From assembly GCA_031287685.1 (NCBI GenBank), contig JAITSQ010000021.1, positions 1 through 64,000 of the forward strand: a stretch of DNA of 64,000 bases. The letters run 5' to 3'. The stretch is from Clostridiales bacterium (lineage in GTDB: Bacteria; Bacillota; Clostridia; Lachnospirales; WQUN01). Numbering within the stretch: position 1 is the first letter of the stretch; every line of letters starts with the position of its first letter. Shown piece by piece: positions 48,323-57,775 of this stretch. The notes beneath the pieces are model-generated. The model ran no database searches. It had not been told where the DNA came from and saw only the letters and a program-made list of their open reading frames with translations. The translations under genes were made by a program, and so were the position numbers.

Positions 48323-50017
48323 TTACTTGCCGTCGCCGAACGAGAGGGTCAGCGCGCCGTTTTCGACTTTAACGGACACTTTGATGGTCGAGCCGCTTCC
48401 GGCGATGTCCGCCGGGAGAATCTCCGCGTCCATGCCCTCGTAGCGGACGATAACCGGCTTGCCGGCCCGGAAGGCCGCGTTAAGCGCGCTGGCGCTGATC
48501 TCGAAGCCGTTGGCGCCCTTCAGGTCGAGGATAACCCGGGCCTTATGGCCGGTAAGCGCGGCGCGAACGAAATTATCGGCTTCGTCGGCGCTGAGCGGGC
48601 TGCTTTTCGGCTTGCTGACGGACACGCTGCCGCCGCTGGCGGAGGAGCCGGAGGCGCTTGAGCTTGAGCTGGAGGAGCGGGAGCTGCCGCTGCTGCCGAT
48701 TCCACCGCTGCCGCCCGGCGTAACGGGAGTGACGGGATCAACCGGGTCCACCGGATCGACGGGATCAACCGGATCAACCGGGTCGACGGGATCAACCGGG
48801 TCCACCGGCACAGGCTCACCCGGGGCGTAATACCGCGAGGCGGTGATGGTCAGCTCGCCGAAGCAGCTAGGGTAGTCGCTGGAGCTGTTTCTGACGGTGT
48901 CTTTACCAACCGACGCGAAGAAAAGGTACCAGCCGTTTTCGCCGGCGGGGGCAGACGCGGTCCCGTTCGTGGCCGGATGGAAGATTGTGTCAAAATCGGG
49001 GTCGGTAGTATCGTCGTAGATAGTCAGGGTTACGCCGAGGTCGGCGAAGCCGGGGAGGTTGTTGATAATATTCTCCACGGCGGCTGTGGCCGCGCCTTTG
49101 CTGGCGGCCTGCCTCTGCGGAACGGTGAAGCGGTTGCTGCTGACAGCCGCGTCGATAAGCGCCACCGCGTCGTCCACGTCCTGCCGGGGGTCATACGACG
49201 CTTTTTCGATAGTCAGCGTAATGGCGTCGCTGGTGAAGTCGATAGCGTCGTCGCCCTCAAGGCCGTTGGTAAGGATCAACTTGAACTCGTAATACCCGTC
49301 CGAGCCGCCGCTCTCGGAGGTCTCCGCGACGGGCGCCTCGAAATACGGGCCGACAACGTTCACCACCGTCAGGGCGTCGCGCGGGATTGCGTAGTCCTCG
49401 TCGTCCATCACCTCGTAGATCGTATTCTTGATATATTCCAGGTACTTCGCCTCGGTGTTGGCGGAAACGTCGCGCTGGTTGATGGGGGCGGTAAACGCGT
49501 CGCCAAGAGCGGTTTTGAAGCCAGCCTCAAGGTCCGCCCACACGTAGGGCGTGGCGGTGATGGTCAGGGAGCCGTCCCAGGTCGTCTCTTCGTCCTCGCC
49601 GACCGCCAGAGTAACCGTGAAGGGCAGGGAGCCGACGACGCCGGCCGGGTTAGAAAAAGTGCCGGCTGCCGCAGGAGTGTAGTCGCCAAATTCGATATCG
49701 TCGTCGTACGCCGCGAGCCCAAGGTTGCTTAAAATGTCCTCAACTGCGGCCTTGACGTTCGCCAACTCCGTGTCCGCGTCCGCGTCCTCGACGGCCTCCT
49801 GAGTCGCTGTCCAATCCAAGTCCTCATCATTAAGCGCGTCTAGATCAGCCTCGACATCATCAGCCGTGTCCGCGTAAACCACCAGGGAGGCCCCCAGTTT
49901 TTCGGACAGCCCCGCGGGCAGGGCCGCGGCCCCGCCGAGCGCCGCGAGCGTGGTCAGCGCCGTAAGTGCGCGTTTGGCCGTGCCCTTAGAGGGTCCGAAG
50001 TATTTCAATCTTTTCAT
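48323..50017 (-). CDS. Secreted repeat protein with Pro-Val-Asp spacer
   Basis: A 564-aa exported protein of unknown family. A signal peptide (about 1-45, ALTTLAALGGAAALPAG) precedes three divergent domains of about 100 residues. Each runs from a helix (TAAVENIINNLP) into a strand-rich part ending in a motif like GELTITASRYY. Then come eight PVD repeats (about 400-425), a Gly/Ser-rich linker and a C-terminal domain with ARVILDLKGANGFEISASAL. No LPXTG or SLH motif is seen, so attachment is unknown. Acidic composition and repeats suggest a surface structural or adhesive role. The upstream spacer to 50442 holds divergent promoters. Confidence 0.75.
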   Translation of the reverse strand: MKRLKYFGPSKGTAKRALTALTTLAALGGAAALPAGLSEKLGASLVVYADTADDVEADLDALNDEDLDWTATQEAVEDADADTELANVKAAVEDILSNLGLAAYDDDIEFGDYTPAAAGTFSNPAGVVGSLPFTVTLAVGEDEETTWDGSLTITATPYVWADLEAGFKTALGDAFTAPINQRDVSANTEAKYLEYIKNTIYEVMDDEDYAIPRDALTVVNVVGPYFEAPVAETSESGGSDGYYEFKLILTNGLEGDDAIDFTSDAITLTIEKASYDPRQDVDDAVALIDAAVSSNRFTVPQRQAASKGAATAAVENIINNLPGFADLGVTLTIYDDTTDPDFDTIFHPATNGTASAPAGENGWYLFFASVGKDTVRNSSSDYPSCFGELTITASRYYAPGEPVPVDPVDPVDPVDPVDPVDPVDPVDPVTPVTPGGSGGIGSSGSSRSSSSSSSASGSSASGGSVSVSKPKSSPLSADEADNFVRAALTGHKARVILDLKGANGFEISASALNAAFRAGKPVIVRYEGMDAEILPADIAGSGSTIKVSVKVENGALTLSFGDGK

Positions 50018-50215
50018 AACTATAATCTCTCCTTCAAATGTCTTGCTTTGTAATTTGTTCTGGTAATATTTACAAGGCCTTGTTGTGCTTTTAAGTTTAA
50101 TACTTGCGGCTGGCTTTGTAAATAGAAAAGGGGGAAATAGGGGGCGCGGGGGGGGGTATAGTTTGTAAGTAACGCTGTTTGAGGCGTAAGTCGCCCTATA
50201 TTTTGCCCAAAACTA

Positions 50216-50244
50216 TTGTTATACGGAGAGAGGTGTGGTATAAT
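50216..50244 (+). promoter_or_regulatory. Distal LCP promoter
   Basis: TTGTTA (50216-50221), 17-nt spacer, TATAAT (50239-50244). Confidence 0.65.
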
Positions 50245-50324
50245 AAAAGATTTGCGAAGCCGCCGTGCCGGGTTTCCTGTGCAGACGCCCTCTAAAAGTT
50301 TTTAAGTAAAAGTGACGGGGCTTG

Positions 50325-50353
50325 TTGAATTTTGACGAAGGTTGAGTTATAAT
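50325..50353 (+). promoter_or_regulatory. Proximal LCP promoter
   Basis: TTGAAT (50325-50330), 17-nt spacer, TATAAT (50348-50353), 90 nt before the start codon. Confidence 0.65.
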
Positions 50354-50442
50354 AATTCGAGAGATTAGCGCGAGAGATTATATACGGCGAATCCGTATGT
50401 AAAACGGAATTACCATAACGCGACGCGAGGAGGGAGAGGCTT

Positions 50443-51543
50443 TTGACGACGGACAGAAGAACCAAAAGACAGGCGCGTACCCGCAAGAGGCGGCTTATAG
50501 AGCTGTATTTGCGGACTTTTTTCATATCGTTTTTTGTCGTGGCGGCGGTTTGCGCGGCGGTGGTTTTTTCCTCCGCGGGCGCCGCGCCGCCGGTGCCGCC
50601 GGATTTCACGGCGAAGGAGGCGGAGGACGAGGCCTCCGCTTACGTAACCCCGGAGCACGACCCGGAGGACGAGGCCGTGGGCGGCTCCGCCCCCGCGCCG
50701 GAGCGGTTTTCCGCCGCCGGGAGGAAGGAGCTTTTCTACACTTTCCTTATCTTCGGTAAGGACAAGGGCGTGAACACCGACACGATAATGGTGGGCGCGT
50801 ATGACGGAAAGGCGCGGAAAGCCTACCTTATAAGCATACCGAGGGATTCAAAGGTGGCGGTGAAGCGTTCGGCCAAAAAAATAAACTCGGCTTACCCGGC
50901 GGGTTATTCTCACGGCGGGGGCCAGGAGGGCGGCGTGGCCCAGCTCCGGCGGGAGATTAAGACCATCATAGGCTTTACGCCGGATTATTACATTTCGGTG
51001 GATTTGGCCGCGTTTGTCCAGATTGTGGACGCGGTGGGCGGCGTGACGGTGGACGTGCCTATAGATATGAATTATGACGATAAGTATCAGGATTTGTACA
51101 TCCATTTCACGAAGGGGGAGCACGTCATGAACGGCGCGGAGGCGCTGCGGTTCGCGCGGTATCGCAAGGGCAACGGCGGGAAAAACACCATAACCGACTA
51201 TCAGCGCATCGAAAACCAGCAGGCGGTCATAAAAGCGGTTAAGGACAAGCTGCTCTCGCCGGGCAGCCTGACGAAGATTCCGAGTTTCGTCAATATTTTT
51301 ACGAAAAACGTGGATACGGACATGAAGGCCTCCGACGCGCTGTGGTTCGCGGGGCAGGTCGCCGGGAAGGACGGCGCGGAGCTTTCGGCGTACACAATAC
51401 CCACGGCCGGCGGCAGCGGGGATCCGTATTATTACGAATATCTTGACAAAGGGAAAATCGTCGAGCTGGTCAATCAGACAATAAACCCCTTCAACCGGGA
51501 CATCGAGCCGGGCGATTTAAACATAGCCGGGCCGGATTCGTAA
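50443..51543 (+). CDS. LytR-CpsA-Psr (LCP) family protein
   Basis: Membrane-bound phosphotransferase that attaches teichoic acid or other glycopolymers to peptidoglycan. The 366-aa protein has one N-terminal helix (about 22-45, FFISFFVVAAVCAAVVF), an acidic linker and the LCP domain: FGKDKGVNTDTIMVGAYD, ISIPRDSKVAV, KINSAYPAGY, IDAVGGVTVDV-like strand and ALRFARYRKGN with the catalytic Arg set. TTG start after AGGAGGGAG. Single gene with two promoters. Confidence 0.93.
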   Translation: MTTDRRTKRQARTRKRRLIELYLRTFFISFFVVAAVCAAVVFSSAGAAPPVPPDFTAKEAEDEASAYVTPEHDPEDEAVGGSAPAPERFSAAGRKELFYTFLIFGKDKGVNTDTIMVGAYDGKARKAYLISIPRDSKVAVKRSAKKINSAYPAGYSHGGGQEGGVAQLRREIKTIIGFTPDYYISVDLAAFVQIVDAVGGVTVDVPIDMNYDDKYQDLYIHFTKGEHVMNGAEALRFARYRKGNGGKNTITDYQRIENQQAVIKAVKDKLLSPGSLTKIPSFVNIFTKNVDTDMKASDALWFAGQVAGKDGAELSAYTIPTAGGSGDPYYYEYLDKGKIVELVNQTINPFNRDIEPGDLNIAGPDS

Positions 51544-51559
51544 GAAACTCCATACCTGC

Positions 51560-52378
51560 TTAACCGCCGCGGGAGAGCAGGCTGTTTATTTCGCTGCCCA
51601 GGAGCAGGGAAAGGCTGAGGAGGTTGAGCCAGAGCATAAGCGCGAAAACGCCGCCTATGCCGCCGTAGAGCTTGGAGTAGGAGGTAAAGTTTCCGATATA
51701 TAAATTGAAGATTTTGCCCAAAAAAGTCCAGACGACGACCGTGAACAGCGCGCCGGGGCAGAAGCGCAGAGTTTTATCCGCGCCGGTCAGGCTCGCGAGG
51801 CTGAGCCGGTAGATGATTATAATGGCGCCGAGCATCACAAGCAGGGAGACGAAGTAGCTCGTGAAGCCGAAAATCCGCTCGGCCGCCTCATACGACACGA
51901 AGGTTATAACGAGCCGCGCCAGAGCGTCGCGGAAAACCTGAACCGCGCCGAAAAACAGCAGGACCCCCACGAAAACGCCTGTCAGGAGCAGGCCGATAAG
52001 CCGTTTTTTCAGGAACGGGCGGCTGTCGCGGATTCCGTAGGATTTATTTATGGCCCGGATAATGGCGTTAAAGCCGGACGACGCGGAGAGGACGCTGACG
52101 AGCAGGCTGACGGACAGAAGGCCGGGGCTTTTTTTCGCCGAAGCCTCCCGGACGAAAACCAGCAGTATTTCATAAACCTGCCCCGGCAGGGCGGTTTTGG
52201 CCTCCGTCATTATATATGAGGCGTTCAGGTCCAGAAAACCGATTATTGACACCACGAAAATTATAAACGGAAACATCGCGAGGATAAGTTTGTAGGTCAG
52301 TTCCCCCGCCACGGAAAAAATGTCGTCCCGCGCTATGTCCTTCGCGAGTTCGATTAGAAAACGAGAGAGTTTTTTCAT
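51560..52378 (-). CDS. YihY/BrkB family inner-membrane protein
   Basis: A 272-aa membrane protein with about six helices and family segments VAGELTYKLILAMFPFIIF, SSGFNAIIRAINKSYGI and GGIGGVFALMLWLNLLSLSL. Once thought to be RNase BN, the family has no proven activity; transport is suspected. I choose ATG 52378 (MKKLSRFL), since the upstream GTG overlaps the GGAGGTG site. Convergent with LCP. Confidence 0.9.
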   Translation of the reverse strand: MKKLSRFLIELAKDIARDDIFSVAGELTYKLILAMFPFIIFVVSIIGFLDLNASYIMTEAKTALPGQVYEILLVFVREASAKKSPGLLSVSLLVSVLSASSGFNAIIRAINKSYGIRDSRPFLKKRLIGLLLTGVFVGVLLFFGAVQVFRDALARLVITFVSYEAAERIFGFTSYFVSLLVMLGAIIIIYRLSLASLTGADKTLRFCPGALFTVVVWTFLGKIFNLYIGNFTSYSKLYGGIGGVFALMLWLNLLSLSLLLGSEINSLLSRGG

Positions 52379-52451
52379 TAAGTAAACGCGCACCTCCGGA
52401 GGTCCTGCGATAAAAGTAATGGTTTAATTATACTTTAATTTCCCCCAAAAG

Positions 52452-52804
52452 TATAGCAATTTTACAAAACGTTGACTGGCGCGGAGCGGAAAATCGGCGG
52501 CAAGAAGGCGGCTTTTTTGGCGGGCCAACTTGCTCGGTGTTTTGGATTGTCTAAAAAGATTTAGACAATCCAAAGCCCCCTTCTTGGCCGCCCGGTTTTA
52601 ACCCGGAGGCGTGTTTAGTGTTCGCGCGGCTTTAGGCGCGAACACTGCGCCGAAGGGCCAGCAAGCGGGGCTTGCGAGAGGGCAGTAGCGCCGAAAAAAC
52701 GCCGATTTAAAGCCGTTTTTCGCGAACGTCGGCAGTCAAGGAGGGGGCTTTGAGCTTCTCTTGGAAGCTCAAAACACCGAGCCACGATTTTGAAAATTGC
52801 TATA
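52452..52804. mobile_element. Composite MITE with nested hairpin cassettes
   Basis: A 353-bp element with both canonical ends, TATAGCAATTTTACAAAACG and ATTTTGAAAATTGCTATA. Its outer 50 bp on each side match the halves of the compact copies. Inside are a reverse cassette (stem GGATTGTCTAAA/TTTAGACAATCC, about 52530-52580), a long-form unit with CGCGAACACT and AGCAAGCGGGGCTTGC (about 52600-52705) and a forward cassette (stem GAGCTTCTCTTGGAAGCTC, about 52738-52783). It shows that cassettes reside within the MITE. Confidence 0.88.
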
Positions 52805-53440
52805 AAATAAAAACGGCCCGCTTGGCTGGCTTGGGCTTGGCTCGCCGTTTTTTTGCCGGGTGTTATAGCGATTCCGGGTTTTACCGCGTTTTTATAAGCA
52901 GCGTGCAATTTCCGGCGCCGCCTTGCCCGGTGTTTTCATTTGTCTTAGACAAATGAAAGCCTCCTTCTTGCCCGCTTGCGTATACCTGATAATCGTCGTC
53001 CGGGCGGCGCGAGTCATAAAGGCCGGTGTGAGTCGCCGCGTTTTTGCTCCCCGGCTGAACATTGGAATATCATTTAGCCGTGGAGTTGGTGGTTATATCG
53101 TCTATTCTGAAATTAACGCCGGGGCAGGTGCCAGAGGTGTATTTCGGAAAGCGGCCTGACCGGCGTAAAGGCGGAATCCGCCGGGGGCGCTTCGGGATAG
53201 AGAACCTCAAGTCGGGCGATAAAGTCATCCTGTATGAAGTAAGCCCGTTCGGCTGCATTTTTATGATGAGGCCGCCGGGGGCGCCGCGGCGAACGCGGAT
53301 ATTTTTCTGAAAAGTCTAGACATAAAACCATCCCCGTTTGTTTTTAGTAGTTTTTGGTGCAATCGATGATCATACTATAATTATACAACTTATTGCCAAG
53401 TAGTCAATATAAATATACTTTTTGTAATGATTGCGTAACA
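52805..53440. other. Gene-poor, repeat-rich region
   Basis: A reverse cassette with the shortest stem (CATTTGTCTTAGACAAATG) lies at 52921-52977. A TATAGCGATTCCGGGTTTTA element end lies at about 52864. Between 53062 and 53310 a TTG-started 82-codon frame exists (segment GIENLKSGDKVILYEVSPFG) without a ribosome site. It may be a degraded AbrB- or regulator-like gene, but I cannot support it as a CDS. Confidence 0.5.
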
Positions 53441-53446
53441 TACAAA

Positions 53447-53470
53447 AAAACCGCGCCAAAGGGCGGTTTT
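53447..53470. terminator. Terminator-like hairpin
   Basis: Stem AAAACCGC/GCGGTTTT with an A-rich left side; it fits termination of the minus-strand gene at 53533-53964. Confidence 0.55.
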
Positions 53471-53526
53471 GCCCGGTGTTTTGGGTTGTCTAAAAAGATT
53501 TAGACAACCCGAAGCCCCCTTCTTGG
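53470..53526 (-). repeat. Hairpin cassette
   Basis: Reverse cassette with stem GGGTTGTCTAAA/TTTAGACAACCC between CCCGGTGTTTT and GAAGCCCCCTTCTTG. Confidence 0.8.
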
Positions 53527-53532
53527 AAAACG

Positions 53533-53964
53533 TCAGCTAAGCCGTTCTTCAGAAACACGCACTGAGACCGTGCCAGAGACCGGCCCGCTTTTTGATGTGA
53601 AGCCGAGAGTATAAGTCGCGCCGGGCTCCGCGCTGTTGTTGACCCACTGTTTGTCGCCGCCCGCCGGGATTTTATAGGAGCCGCCCACCGCGGTTCCGTC
53701 TTTTGTAACCGTAACGGTGACGTCGTCGCTCCCGGTGTTGCTTACATAGACGCGGTAACTCTTAAAATTGCCCGAGGGCTGAACCCACGATCTTCCGGAG
53801 GTGCCGATGCTCTCTCCATCGATAGTCAGGTGGTTTTTGAACAGCGCGGGCGCCGTAAACTCCGCGTTTGAGGAAACGGGCGGGTTTTCGTCCGCGCGGG
53901 CGGGCGCTCCGAAAGCCGCCGTTAAAAGCGCCAGGGAAAGCAGAAAACCAAATTTTTTACTCAT
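53533..53964 (-). CDS. Small secreted beta-rich protein
   Basis: A 143-aa protein with a signal peptide (MSKKFGFLLSLALLTAAFGA, cleavage after ARA near 24) and a mature part of alternating polar/hydrophobic strands (YRVYVSNTGSDDVTVTVTKD; TYTLGFTSKSGPVSGTVSV). This is the look of a small Ig-like or jelly-roll domain. Family not recognised. AGGAGG 7 nt before the ATG; the AATTGCTAT between them resembles a MITE end. Monocistronic. Confidence 0.75.
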   Translation of the reverse strand: MSKKFGFLLSLALLTAAFGAPARADENPPVSSNAEFTAPALFKNHLTIDGESIGTSGRSWVQPSGNFKSYRVYVSNTGSDDVTVTVTKDGTAVGGSYKIPAGGDKQWVNNSAEPGATYTLGFTSKSGPVSGTVSVRVSEERLS

Positions 53965-54096
53965 AGCAATTCCTCCTGTGTGATTAGCGTTGTATTTAAG
54001 GTGCAATATAATTATACGACTTGTCATATAAAATGCAATACTTCGGCTTGAATTGTAACATTATTGTAACGCCGCGCCCACGCCCGCGCCCTAACC

Positions 54097-56997
54097 TCAC
54101 GAGCAGCCCGTCGTCGTCCCGCACTCGGCGCAAACCTTGCAGACGCCGTTTTTAACCATTTTATGGCTTTTGCAGGAGGGGCAAAGCTCCCCGTGCAGGA
54201 AATCCGCGCCGGAACCGACCGCCAGGCGGGAGGCGGAGCGGCTCGCGTAGCCCTCCGGCTTAACCTGGCAATAGTCGAAGTCGCCAAGCTCGATGTCTAT
54301 GATTTTGCTTATAAGGTCCGAAATGGAGTCTATGCTCTTGATGTAGGGGTGCCCGGTGATGAAGCCGGACGGTTCGTACTTGTGTCCGCGATACATTTTG
54401 GCGATGTCTTTCGGCGGCACGCCGTACTGGAGCATTTCCGATATGGTGGTCGAAAGGCTGTCAAGCAGGCCCTTGGTCAGCGAACCCTGCCGGCCGGAGG
54501 ACACGTACACCTCTCCAAGGCGGCCGTCCTCGTAAAAGCTTGTCGTGATGTACAGCTTCAGGCCGCCCAGGCAGGCCTCGTGGACGCGGGCCGTGCGTAT
54601 GCCGGAGGGCTTGACGCGGCGCGGCTTGCAGAGGGAGTCCCGGGTTCGGGCGTATTCTAAAAGCTCCGCGTAGGTATAGTCCTCAAGCGGCTTCTCCTGA
54701 GCGGAGGCGGAGGCGGCGGAAAGCGGCTGGCAGGCCTTGCAGCCGTCGCGGTAAAGGGCGATGGCCTTTACGCCGAGCCGCCAGCTGAGCGCGTAAAGCT
54801 CCTTAACGTCCTCCGGAGTGACGGAGGGCGGCATATTCACCGTTTTGCTGATTGCGCCGGAAATATGCGGCGTGAGCGCGCCCATCATTCTGACATGGCC
54901 CGCCGGCTCTATGAAGCGCCGCCCGCTTCCGCAGCGGCTGGCCGTGTCAAAAACGGCAAGGTGCTCCTCCCGCAAATGCGGCGCGCCCTCGATTTTGCCG
55001 TCGGCGACGGCGCCGCTTTCGTTTCTGCGGAGGACGTAAGCGGTTATATCGTCGATTTGCTCCCGGCTGTAGCCGAGCTTTTTGAGCGCGTCGGGGATAA
55101 CCGGGTTGACAATTTCCATAAAGCCGCCCCCGACAAGCTTCTTATAGGCCACGTGGCTGAAGAACGGCTCGCTGCTGGTCGTGGCGCAGTCCATAGCGAA
55201 AGCTATAGTTCCCGTCGGGGCCAGGACGGACACCTGCGCGTTGCGGTATCCGTGCGCCTCCCCCGCCTCCAGGGCGTTTTTCCACGCGGAAAGAAGGGCC
55301 TCGCCCACATTGCCGAAGCCGGCGGAGCGAAGCGCTTCGTGGTCAAGCCCGGCCGGAGCGTAGGACAGGCCCTCATAGCCGCCAAGGCCGGCCGCCGCGG
55401 CGTGGTTGCGCAGGACGCGCTTCATAGCGGAGGCGTTTAGGTCATATTTTGGGAAGGGGCCGATTCGCTCGGCCATAAGCGCGCAGACGTGATAAGACCG
55501 GGCCGTCGTCAGGCCGCACAGCGCCGCGCCGACCGCCCGCGCCGCGTCCGAGTCATACGGCAGACCCATAAGCATAAAAAGCGCGCCAAGGTTAGTAAGG
55601 CCAAGCCCCGTCGGGCGGAAAAGGAAGGATTTCCGCGCTATATCCGCCGTCGGAAACTGTCCGTGGGCAATGGTGGCTTCAAGCGCCAGCTGGATAAGGC
55701 CGACGGCGTGAGTGAAGCCCTCCGCGTCGAACGCGCCGCTCTCCTTGTCGTAAAAGCGGACGACGTTGACGCTGGCCAGGTTGCAGGCGGTATCGTCCAG
55801 AAACATATACTCCGAGCAGGGGTTGCTGGCGTTTACGCGGTTGTGAGGCGCGCCCTCCGCGCCGTCCTCCCCGCAGGGGCAGGTGTGCCAGGCGTTAATC
55901 GTGTCGTCGAACTGCACGCCGGGGTCTCCGCAGCGCCAGGCCGCGCGGGCGAGCTGCTCCCACAGGTCGTTTAAGTCAAGGGTTTCGCCGGTTTTGCCGT
56001 CCGTGCGGCGGACAGTCTCCCAAAGAGCGCCCTCCTGGCCGACAAGCCGCATAAAACGATCGGGCACTCGGACGGAGTTGTTGGCGTTCTGGCCGGAGAC
56101 GGTCTCGTAAGCCTCCCCTTCCATAGAGGCGGAATAGCCCATTTTGGCCAGCGCCTCGACTTTGTCCTCCTCCCGCGCTTTCCAGTTTATGTAGTCCGTT
56201 ATTTCGGGGTGGTCAAGGTTAAGGATATTCATCTTGGCGGCGCGGCGCGTCGTCCCGCCGGATTTAATCGCGCCGGCGTTGCGGTCGGACACCTTCAGAA
56301 AGCTGAGCAAGCCGGAGGATTTGCCGCCGCCGCTTAAACTTTCGTCTTTTGAGCGTATGGGAGACCAGTTCGTGCCCACGCCGGAGCCGTACTTGAAAAG
56401 CAGGCTCTCCACGGTCAGCTGGTGCGTCAGGGATTTTTCACCCAGGAGGCTGTCCCGGACGCTTATGATGAAGCAGGCGGAGCCTTGCGTGCGGGCGTAC
56501 GCGTCGGCGGAGACGACGGCGCGGCCCTCCGCCTCGTCATAATAAAAATGCCCCTGGCCCGGCCCGTTTATGCCGTAGGCGAACTCCAAGCCCGTGTTAA
56601 AAAACTGCGGGGAGTTTGGCGCGTAAATCTGCGCCAGAAGCATATACGCAAGCTCGTCGCAGACGACGCGCGCTTCGTCGCCGGAAATAAGGCCCTCGGC
56701 GCGCAGCGCCCGCGCCCAGAAGCCGACGAGCCTGTGCGCCACCTCACGCATTGAGGACTCCTGCCCGCGCTCGTTCGGGACGCCCGTTTTGCGGAAATAT
56801 TTACTGGCGATAATGTCGCAGGCGCTTTGGGAATAGTTCTCCGGAAACTCCAGGCTGCGCATATCGGTTAGGACCTCCCCGGTGGAATAGCTCCGGAGGA
56901 GCACGTCCACGCGTTTCCAGGCGAAAAGGTCGTACACGGTTTTTTCGGGCGAAGCCTCGAGCGCTTTCGTGAAGCGTCTTTGAATTTGCAGACTCAT
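54097..56997 (-). CDS. nrdJ: Adenosylcobalamin-dependent ribonucleotide reductase (class II)
   Basis: Makes deoxyribonucleotides without oxygen, using B12 as radical source. The 966-aa protein has the class II layout: substrate-site residues in NPCSEYMFLDDTACNLASVN, PTGTIAFAMDCATTSSEPFF, ACFIISVRDSL and GSGVGTNWSPIRS, and a C-terminal Cys-rich zinc tail (CPSCKSHKMV ... CKVCAECGTTTGCS). AAAGGAG is 7 nt before the ATG. Second gene of a two-gene unit behind the FNT channel. I see no cobalamin riboswitch upstream; that region is occupied by repeats. Confidence 0.96.
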   Translation of the reverse strand: MSLQIQRRFTKALEASPEKTVYDLFAWKRVDVLLRSYSTGEVLTDMRSLEFPENYSQSACDIIASKYFRKTGVPNERGQESSMREVAHRLVGFWARALRAEGLISGDEARVVCDELAYMLLAQIYAPNSPQFFNTGLEFAYGINGPGQGHFYYDEAEGRAVVSADAYARTQGSACFIISVRDSLLGEKSLTHQLTVESLLFKYGSGVGTNWSPIRSKDESLSGGGKSSGLLSFLKVSDRNAGAIKSGGTTRRAAKMNILNLDHPEITDYINWKAREEDKVEALAKMGYSASMEGEAYETVSGQNANNSVRVPDRFMRLVGQEGALWETVRRTDGKTGETLDLNDLWEQLARAAWRCGDPGVQFDDTINAWHTCPCGEDGAEGAPHNRVNASNPCSEYMFLDDTACNLASVNVVRFYDKESGAFDAEGFTHAVGLIQLALEATIAHGQFPTADIARKSFLFRPTGLGLTNLGALFMLMGLPYDSDAARAVGAALCGLTTARSYHVCALMAERIGPFPKYDLNASAMKRVLRNHAAAAGLGGYEGLSYAPAGLDHEALRSAGFGNVGEALLSAWKNALEAGEAHGYRNAQVSVLAPTGTIAFAMDCATTSSEPFFSHVAYKKLVGGGFMEIVNPVIPDALKKLGYSREQIDDITAYVLRRNESGAVADGKIEGAPHLREEHLAVFDTASRCGSGRRFIEPAGHVRMMGALTPHISGAISKTVNMPPSVTPEDVKELYALSWRLGVKAIALYRDGCKACQPLSAASASAQEKPLEDYTYAELLEYARTRDSLCKPRRVKPSGIRTARVHEACLGGLKLYITTSFYEDGRLGEVYVSSGRQGSLTKGLLDSLSTTISEMLQYGVPPKDIAKMYRGHKYEPSGFITGHPYIKSIDSISDLISKIIDIELGDFDYCQVKPEGYASRSASRLAVGSGADFLHGELCPSCKSHKMVKNGVCKVCAECGTTTGCS

Positions 56998-57000
56998 GGG

Positions 57001-57765
57001 TTATCTCCTTTTTTCGGCGCTTACGTAAACATAAGGCGCGGCCACTAACATTCCGCCGATTATATTGCCTATTGAAACAAGGGCGACGTTGTAAAAATAT
57101 CCAAGAGGGGAGACTTCGCCGCCGCCGCCGATTACGGAAAGCGCGAGCAGAAACATATTCGCCACGCAATGCTCATACCCGGAGGCGATAAAGGCGAACA
57201 CGCACATAGCTATAAGCGCGAGCTTGGCAAGCTCCTCCTTTAACCTGACTCCGGTCCAGAGGGCCAGGCACACGCAAAGATTACACATAACCCCGCGCGT
57301 CAGGAGCGGGAGAGGGGGAAGCTCGGCTTTAACGCGGGAGGCTTCTATTATAAAATCCCTCGTCTGGCCGGAGAAAAGGCCGGAGGCCAGGAGGATAAAC
57401 GCCAGGAAAAGGGTTCCAAGGATATTGCCGGCCCAGCTTAAGAGGAGGACGCGGAGCGCGTCCCGCCAAGCGATTTCGCGCTTTAAGGCCGCCGCGCCGA
57501 TAAAGAGGATGTTGCCTGAAAAAAGCTCCGCCCCGCCGAACGCCACGAGCGAAAGCCCTATGGAGAAGGAGGCGCCCATAAGGAGCTTTGTGAGCGGCCA
57601 GTCCGCCGCCGACAGCGGCGCGCCGATGGAGTAAATCAGAAATATGGCCAGCCCGATATACAGCCCGGCGAGCGCGGACAGAGTAAGGTAGCGGGGAATA
57701 TCCCGCGAGGCGGCGGCCTTCGCCCCGGCGTTGGCGATAAGTTTGTTAACGGCTTCGGAAAACAT
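57001..57765 (-). CDS. Formate/nitrite transporter (FNT) family channel
   Basis: A 254-aa pentameric channel subunit for small monovalent anions such as formate, nitrite or hydrosulfide. Six helices are visible with family segments GGAELFSGNILFIGAAAL, NILGTLFLAFILLASG, MCNLCVCLALWTGVRL and ASGYEHCVANMFLLAL (conserved His). ATG 57765 follows AGGGGGGATT and a MITE end lies just upstream. It is 3 nt from nrdJ, an unusual pairing. The substrate is not set by sequence alone. Confidence 0.92.
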   Translation of the reverse strand: MFSEAVNKLIANAGAKAAASRDIPRYLTLSALAGLYIGLAIFLIYSIGAPLSAADWPLTKLLMGASFSIGLSLVAFGGAELFSGNILFIGAAALKREIAWRDALRVLLLSWAGNILGTLFLAFILLASGLFSGQTRDFIIEASRVKAELPPLPLLTRGVMCNLCVCLALWTGVRLKEELAKLALIAMCVFAFIASGYEHCVANMFLLALSVIGGGGEVSPLGYFYNVALVSIGNIIGGMLVAAPYVYVSAEKRR

Positions 57766-57775
57766 ATAATCCCCC

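Larger units (their letters stand above)
50018..50442. other. 425-bp divergent intergenic region
   Basis: No gene. A G-rich run lies at 50141-50156. Two plus-strand promoters serve the LCP gene (entries below). The minus-strand promoter of the secreted protein is not clear. Confidence 0.5.
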
